NCBI RefSeq assembly: GCF_027943255.1
Contig: NC_072892.1
Span: 123,459,792-123,523,791 of the forward strand
DNA from: Anastrepha obliqua
Taxonomy: Eukaryota > Arthropoda > Insecta > Diptera > Tephritidae
DNA: 64,000 nucleotides
Direction of reading: 5' to 3'
Shown: positions 58,579-64,000 of the stretch, piece by piece
How positions within the stretch are numbered: position 1 is the first letter of the stretch
How the letters are laid out: each line of letters starts with the position of its first letter
Notes under the pieces: generated by a model
Told to the model about the DNA's origin: nothing
What the model saw: the letters and a program-made list of their open reading frames with translations, nothing else
Databases searched by the model: none
Made by a program: the position numbers and the translations under genes

Positions 58579-59854
58579 ATGATTAGTGCTTACTTGCGCC
58601 TTTGTTTAATTGAAGAGGAAACTAATACCAGTCAGCAATTGGCTGAACGAGTGTCCAGGAGGATATTACGCGACAAGAGTAATCCCCTTGAATTACCCAA
58701 TGCAAGGTAAACATGCAAATTATTATACTCGTAAACCAAATAAATAATCGCGTTTTAACTATTTATACATGTGTAGCTTTCACCAATTGTATAGAATAAA
58801 TAAGCCGGCGTTCAAATATTTGTTGGATGTATTGCACAGTGGTCTGCCAGTGGCACGTAAACGTTTTGCAATAGACACAGTCGTAAAGCTTTCAGCTGCT
58901 CTAAGATTTTTTGGTGAAGGAGCATACCAAAAAGGAGTAGGGAGGCAAGTGGATGTTGGCTTATCACAGTCAAGTTTTAGCCACGTCTTATCTGAAGTAT
59001 TGAATGTTTTTGAGGAGTGCCTTTGCAATCAGTGGATAAAATGGCCTACTAAAGACGAAATGCGTGAAATTGCTTTGGATTTTCATCAACAATTTAATAT
59101 CCCAGGCATTATTGGCTGCATAGATGGCACACACGTTAGAATTATAGGCCCTAAGAATAATAAACACTTATATTATAACAGAAAGGGTTACTATAGTATG
59201 AATGTTTTGCTGGTAGATTGGTAAAATTTGTGTATGCTTTTACGCATGTTAATAATTTTATCTGCAGGTATGTGATAACAAAATGGCAATAAGATATGTC
59301 GATGCTACACACGCTGGAGCCTGCCATGACTCATTAATTTGGAATACCAGTGAATTGAGGGTTTCAATGGAGCAGGATTACTTGCTAGGCACTAGAAATG
59401 TTTGGCTGCTAGGTAAAATTTTAATGAAATCTGTAAGTCCCAAAATCAAATTTTGTTCATAGGTGACGCTGGATATCCACTGGAGCCTTGGTTGCTAACA
59501 CCCCACAGATCAGCGGAAGAGGGCTCCACAGAAAGCAAATTTAATGAGGTTCATGCACGTGGTCGTAACATTGTGGAAAGGACCAATGGCGTCTTAAAAA
59601 ATAGGTGGAGGTGTGTACTAGGAGCCAGGGAGCTACATTATTCGCCTAAGAAAGCAGTTCAAATTACTAATGTCTGTTGCGCGTTGCACAATATATGCTT
59701 AAAGTATCGATGCGATGACACACCTTTTAGTTCAAATAGAGCTTCTCAACCGGAAATTTCTGAACCCGTGCAGTTTGAAGAATCTGAATCGCATTCATCA
59801 TACCTCAATGAGGCTAAGCGTATTAGAGCAAATATAGGCAACTGCCTTATGTAA
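58579..59854 (+). CDS. PIF/Harbinger DDE transposase (HARBI1-like), four exons
   Basis: Predicted join: 58579-58706, 58777-59212, 59268-59412, 59463-59854, all with GT-AG introns of 50-70 bases; 1,101 coding bases, 366 residues, close to the usual 350-400. An N-terminal helical region is followed by a DDE nuclease domain. Catalytic candidates are Asp159 (IDGTHVRI), Asp238 (LLGDAGYPL) and Glu275 (VERTNGVLKNRWR), all present. HRSAEEG, FN..HARGR and QI.NVCCALHNICL are family hallmarks. A short acidic, Ser-rich tail follows. It would cut and rejoin element ends in the nucleus together with the Myb-like partner at 60015-60999. No stops or frameshifts were found; splice sites are chosen by motif continuity (for example NVLL then VCDNKM). 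A polyadenylation signal AATAAA lies at 59967. Confidence 0.9.
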
Positions 59855-59933
59855 ATTTATGACAAATGTTTTTATAATTGAATGACACTCTTCAAAGAAA
59901 TGTCCGATTTGTAGATATTAGCTCAAAAGCGGC

Positions 59934-59972
59934 TTTATTGTTAATCTTGCTTTACCAATTTCCAAAAATAAA
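59934..59972. promoter_or_regulatory. crossed polyadenylation signals of the two Harbinger genes
   Basis: AATAAA for the + strand transposase is at 59967-59972, and the complement of AATAAA for the - strand Myb-like gene is at 59934-59939. Each signal lies beyond the other, so the two transcripts should overlap at their 3' ends by at least about 30 bases. Confidence 0.5.
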
Positions 59973-60014
59973 GTACATAAAACTAATTTTTTTTACAAAA
60001 ACGTTCGAAACATT

Positions 60015-60999
60015 CTAATTAATGCCTAAGCTTATCTTTGCAGCTAGTATTTTCAAATTTTGAACCTCGATTTGGCTGTTTATAAGTATGAGTTTACGGT
60101 CAACTTCAATTTTTCTGAGCCGTTCAATTTCCGAATTGTGGCGTTTTGTTTCCTTTAGTAAACTGTTTTGAATATTTTGAAAGTTTTCGAGGCCTTGGTT
60201 TAATTCCTTTAAGTGGCCTTCTATTTCAGTATAGTGATGACTCTGGATTTCCAATCCCTTTCTGACGTTGTCATTCATTTCTTTTTGAACATCTAGTTCA
60301 ATGTTTAATAGCTCCGAAGGGTTAATTTTTTTGCGAGTTTGCTGGCTGGTTTTTTGTGCAGGCAAAGCACTTTCCCTTTGCGTGTCACCGGCAGTTTCGG
60401 TGCTATTTTCGTCCAAGCACTTGTCCATGCAACTACATTCCACTTCAGAGTCCTCACTAGAGCTGTTATCTTTATCACTACTGTTATTTTCACGTTGCTT
60501 ACCAGTTAATTTCGTTGCATTCAAACCAAAAGGCTTGCCATCTTCGACACCTTCCGCAGCTGCTACTGACGCAGTTATATCCAAAATTGACTGTTCTAAT
60601 ACAGAAAAAACATGTTGCTTGCAAGGTCCTCCACCGGTCTTTTTCCTATTTTTGGTATTTTCGACAGCCTTGTTTCGTACGTATCGTTTTTGATCAATCC
60701 AAACCTGTAAGCAATGGCTATATAAATTATGGCACATTCCATAGCCACATTGCATTGATAGTCACCTTTTTCCATTCGGAGATTGATTTTGATGGTGGGC
60801 CCATGCTATTGAGGGAATTGTTCAATTTCTTCCAAAAAGCCAGCACTTTATCTTTATTTTTTTTTTGGAAGCCCTTTCCTATTTCAGGATTTTCGGCCAT
60901 AGTGCTTACCAAGAAAGTCAACTGTGTTTTGTTTATAGACCTAATGTGATATAAAATAATTCTTAACTAAGTTTAATAAGCAATAAACAATCCTTACAT
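60015..60999 (-). CDS. Harbinger-associated Myb/SANT-like DNA-binding protein
   Basis: Predicted join on -: 60998-60999, 60766-60940, 60015-60704. The first intron falls inside the initiator: AT ends the first exon and the G opens the next, giving MSINKTQLTFLVSTMAENP. The next intron separates ISEWKK from VWIDQKRY in phase 0. The product is 288 residues. Residues 1 to ~75 form a zeste-type Myb/SANT domain (Trp at 37, 57 and 61; GPPSKS..EWKK.W.D.K). A GGGP motif and a Ser/Glu/Asp-rich middle follow, then about 110 residues of predicted coiled coil (EIEGHLKELNQGLENFQN, HNSEIERLRKIEV). In this superfamily such proteins bind the ends and escort the transposase into the nucleus. It converges on the transposase gene with 160 bases between stops. 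Without the split ATG, a downstream Met such as the one in STMAENP would be the start. Confidence 0.82.
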
Positions 61000-61199
61000 T
61001 TTATCGAGTGTTGTTCCCCACTTTCAGTTTTGCGAACAAATTCTATACATTCACATGGAAATAAATTTGTTGACGTTTAGGGTAATTTTTCGAAAATGGG
61101 AAATTTTTCACATGTGAAGTTCAGAATAAGAACAGAACAAATGTGGGAATTTTTCCATTGGGAATTGCATTCACGCGAAGTTTACAATAAGGCTGATTG

Positions 61200-61965
61200 A
61201 AACATAATTATTCAGAATTATATTTCTAATAAATAAAGAATAAAAAAAATAGAATGAAATTTATTCTGCAAATTATTTCAAAAGCATAATAGGCATTCTT
61301 GGATAATATTCTAGGGGCAACTAAAAACAAAAACGATAGATCATTGAACTGACATTTAAAACAAAGAGGACGTACAAGCAAACAAAAAAAAATTTCCAAA
61401 ATATATTTTAAAACTGAGTATCTCGAAAATGTTCCCTGAGTATCTAGGAAGACTCTTCCGGTGGCGAAAAATTAGTCATCCAGTTTTGTTTTTGAATATT
61501 TTTGAAGTGAAAACTTCTTTAGAATCGTTGGGAGTGATTTGAGACTCGATGAAACGAAAAAGCGACACTCTTGGCTACGAAGCGTTATATGTTGATATAC
61601 GTATATGTGTGTGGCTGCGTACTGCTGATCACGCTAGTATAGTGAGTATTGTAGTATGTATACTACACTGCCTTTTACTTGCTTTGGTGTTTAGTTCAAG
61701 CGTCATACGTATGTATGTCTGTATGCTAGTACGTATGTGTGAGCGCCTGCGTATTGCGGAGCCACGGTGAGCGAGAAGGCATGATGTATACCTATACTAC
61801 ACTACTTAATACTTGCTTAGACCAACCGTCCTACGAATGTTTGTATGTATGTTAGTACGTCTGTGTAATATACGCGTTACGACGCTCATAATAGCAACCA
61901 CGTGTGCTGTATTGCGTCCGTATTTTTATATTCGTAAATATTTTAATTTTTAAATATTTACCGCA
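61200..61965. other. sequence right of the Harbinger element
   Basis: GTATGT-rich stretches near 61700-61740 and 61840-61860; no coding motif. Confidence 0.4.
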
Positions 61966-61968
61966 ATT

Positions 61969-62181
61969 ATGCCGAAAAATAATGCAGAAAAGTGTCGTGA
62001 ATATCGACAGAAAAAAAAACAAAAAGAAAATAAAACTAAAAAAACCGCAAAGACTTCAACAGAACGTGTACGTGAATTTCGTGCACGCCGAAAAACATTA
62101 CGAAATGCTTTTGTATCATATTTTAGCTATCATAAGCCACTTGTATCATTTGTTGAAATTGAAAACATTGAGGATAAATAA
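61969..62181 (+). CDS. short basic ORF with repeated ER.REYR.RKK motif
   Basis: 70 codons: MPKNNAEKCREYRQKKKQKE, TSTERVREFRARRKTL, then a hydrophobic end FVSYFSYHKPLVSFVEIE. The two motifs A-E-K-C-R-E-Y-R-x-K-K and T-E-R-V-R-E-F-R-A-R-R-K are tandem copies of one basic segment. I have seen such repeats as N-termini of larger transposon-associated insect proteins, but nothing larger follows here. It may be a fragment; function unknown. Confidence 0.35.
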   Translation: MPKNNAEKCREYRQKKKQKENKTKKTAKTSTERVREFRARRKTLRNAFVSYFSYHKPLVSFVEIENIEDK

Positions 62182-62544
62182 TAATAAAATGAAGAAAATA
62201 AAATATGAACTTTATAGCAATATTATAATGAACCTATAATTATCCCGCTCCTAATGCTGCTTTCGTCTCATTCTCATTTAGTTCGTTTTACGGAAGGTTT
62301 CACTTCTATCGCGTCTAACCGTTAGACTGGTATTTTTTTTTTTTATTCCATGATCATGAATACTATGAGATAACATTTTTAGGAACTAAACAATTACTAT
62401 ATAACTTTTAGAGTGAATAAACAGAAATGAAATGTTTGTATACTGCAGCTGTTTATTTGTTTGTTTTGGTGTTTTTCGTAGGACAGACTAGCAAGTACAG
62501 CACTCAGACAACATTAAGTCCATTGTACTGCTGCTTATTTTTTA

Positions 62545-63590
62545 ATTTTCTTTAAATCTTTCTGACCTCCGAAGAAATCTGAGTAGATCTTGTGGTGTCA
62601 AGAAGCCAAGGTAGTCACTCCTTGCCATCTCATCGCCCTCTTTACAAGTTGGGCAGAGTGCACTGTCAAAGATGCCTACCTTTCCAATGTGCTTCGCCCA
62701 CAGAAAATGGGTGCCTATAATGCCTTCTGCTCAATGACGGATGACAGACGGACGGGCATGACAGGTAACATAAGTTTGGCCATCTGCAGCCTCTCTCAGC
62801 CTGCCAGGCTCGCTTATGGGTTAGAGTATCCCGCTTTGATGGCTGCAGAAGGGAGTGCAAGAACGGGCTTTAGGCCAGGGGAGTTGGCCTCAAAGACCAT
62901 CCTAGGTAAAGAGTCGAAGATCTTATTAGCCGCGATACCCACATGTACCAAGACCTATGTTAGCATCAGGATATTACATCTAATGATATAGTTCAGCCTC
63001 GATTTACAGGACTCAACTACCCTTGAAGTGGTCGGAGGGCTATCTAAGGCAATGAGCTCAGCTTGTTGCTGCAGACACATATAGATCTGCCTCTCCATCT
63101 GTTTTCCACAACAAAGTTCATGGCTTCTTGAACAGCATACATCTCCGTTTGAGACACAGGTGCGTGAATTCCAAGAGCAAAGCGTAGTTTTATCCCGCTG
63201 GCTTCTACGTAGACACCAGAGCCGGAACCATGCTCGGTCCTGGATCCATCCGTGAAAATGCGAAAACAATGTTTGCGGGGCTTATTTTCAGAGTGTGACC
63301 ACAATTGAGCCGGTGGCAGCACCACACTGTATTTCTTTTCAAGAACGACTCTTGATGGCATGGAGTGAAGGGGCATGGCGAGGATCGTAGAATCGACGTC
63401 CATGCATTCTCTGTTGTCCAATGCCGAGTAGAGGCCGTACCAATTCCCATTGTATTTCACCCTACAGATGGCCTTCAATGCCTCTCCTTGGATGAAGTAG
63501 TAGTAGACCAACCAGAGCAACTAATTCCGGACTTGAAAAGCTCCGGTGCAGCAGATGGTCACAGTGCGTTGAAGTCCCGATAAGGTTCTC
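62545..63590 (-). mobile_element. LOA/I-like non-LTR retrotransposon, RNase H part
   Basis: Minus strand: LSGLQRTVTICCTGAF (RT thumb, near 63560), EALKAICRVKYNGNWYGLYS, CFRIFTDGSRTEHGSGSGVY (RNase H start; 63044-63520), VSQTEMYAVQEAMNFVVENR, then shifted HVGIAANKIFDSL and FEANSPGLKPVLALPSAAI (62870-62960), and finally GTHFLWAKHIGKVGIFDSAL with CPTCKEGDEMA near 62640-62700. 5' end truncated at about 63590. One to three indels only, so moderately young. Confidence 0.8.
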
Positions 63591-64000
63591 CTTTCTTTTT
63601 ATGCTGTTTTATTACTGCCTTACATATCTTCACATATACGAGTAGTATTTAAAAAAATTCAGTTTGGGCTGGCTATTATATTTCGGAATTCAATAAACTC
63701 GTAGCCAATGAGGGTTATAACTTCACCAGACGGGCAGACGCAAATTTAGGGTTGACACATAAGAAGTGTGCGAGTGGAACTTAAGCCGTATGTGGAAACC
63801 GTTAACATGTACCAAGTTTGGACAGGTTTCACTAAGTCGTTGTCCGATACAAGCTTTACCCAAAACTGGGTGAGTGATTGTTTATCTTTAAAATTTTCAC
63901 CGTCTCCTTAATACCTTTCTTCGTTCATCATTTGCACCTAATTTTCTTAATTTCTCTTCATTTATAATATATTACTGTTTTTTTTTTTTTTTTAACTATC

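Larger units (their letters stand above)
58344..61196. mobile_element. complete PIF/Harbinger DNA transposon
   Basis: Bounded by terminal inverted repeats whose outer 20 bases are identical (TCAGCCTTATTGTAAACTTC at 58344-58363 and its complement at 61177-61196), followed by a less perfect subterminal stretch rich in TTCATGTGAA-like words. It holds the two genes typical of the superfamily, a DDE transposase on + and a Myb/SANT-like protein on -, arranged tail to tail. Both frames are open after removing GT-AG introns. No exact 3 bp target duplication was seen (TAT to the left, TTG to the right), so the outermost bases or the duplication may have changed. It lies just downstream of an I-type retrotransposon tail. 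About 2.85 kb; it looks young. Confidence 0.88.

Noticed and set aside
60301..60949. 130- and 144-codon frames on +
   Set aside because: Antisense to the Harbinger Myb-like gene, with no recognisable domain.
1..64000. CRISPR arrays, bacterial operons, rRNA genes, plasmid or phage functions
   Set aside because: None seen; spliced genes, poly(A) signals and fly transposons show eukaryotic DNA.

Overview
This is eukaryotic, AT-rich DNA from a fly, probably a tephritid or other acalyptrate (inferred from a rosa-type mariner, a very high Tc1/mariner load and Jockey/I/RTE-type retrotransposons; no species can be fixed from the window). It has no bacterial features. Most of it is intron and transposon debris, and most longer open frames are pieces of dead mobile elements or antisense shadows.

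The host gene is a large minus-strand member of the beaten path (beat) immunoglobulin family. Three small coding exons can be placed: exon 1 (signal peptide) at 52954-53038, exon 2 (start of the first Ig domain) at 31200-31291 and exon 3 (conserved Trp strand of that domain) at 25071-25181. Their splice sites and phases join into one open frame. The introns are about 21.7 kb and 5.9 kb; the rest of the gene must lie beyond the left edge.

Region by region. 0.9-5.4 kb: three 5'-truncated non-LTR retrotransposon pieces and a mariner. 7.2-9.1 kb: a rosa-type mariner with inverted repeats and a MITE-like element. 9.7-11.4 kb: an RNase-H-bearing non-LTR fragment. 11.6-14.3 kb: a 2.7 kb element with long terminal inverted repeats and a TAA target duplication, whose only reading frame is a cysteine-motif protein of an unclassified arthropod repeat family. 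15.5-24 kb: Tc1/mariner remnants, one interrupted by a retrotransposon with a 14 bp target duplication. 26.2-29.2 kb: an A-rich degenerate tandem array holding a nearly intact mariner. 29-52 kb: more mariner, RTE-like, R1-like, Jockey, CR1-like and hAT pieces, three tRNA-derived SINE-like copies, and a ~250 bp tandem repeat carrying two transposon insertions. 54.1-54.5 kb: a possible two-exon small gene or pseudogene. 57.5-61.2 kb: an I-type fragment followed by a complete PIF/Harbinger element. 62.5-63.6 kb: a last non-LTR fragment.

The most intact mobile element is the PIF/Harbinger at 58344-61196. It has 20 bp perfect inverted ends, a four-exon DDE transposase of 366 residues with all three acidic residues, and a convergent Myb/SANT-like partner of 288 residues whose ATG is split by an intron. 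In this superfamily the two proteins act together: the Myb-like protein binds DNA and helps bring the transposase to the ends. At least 19 separate Tc1/mariner-superfamily remnants of several lineages are visible, many with the catalytic middle deleted.
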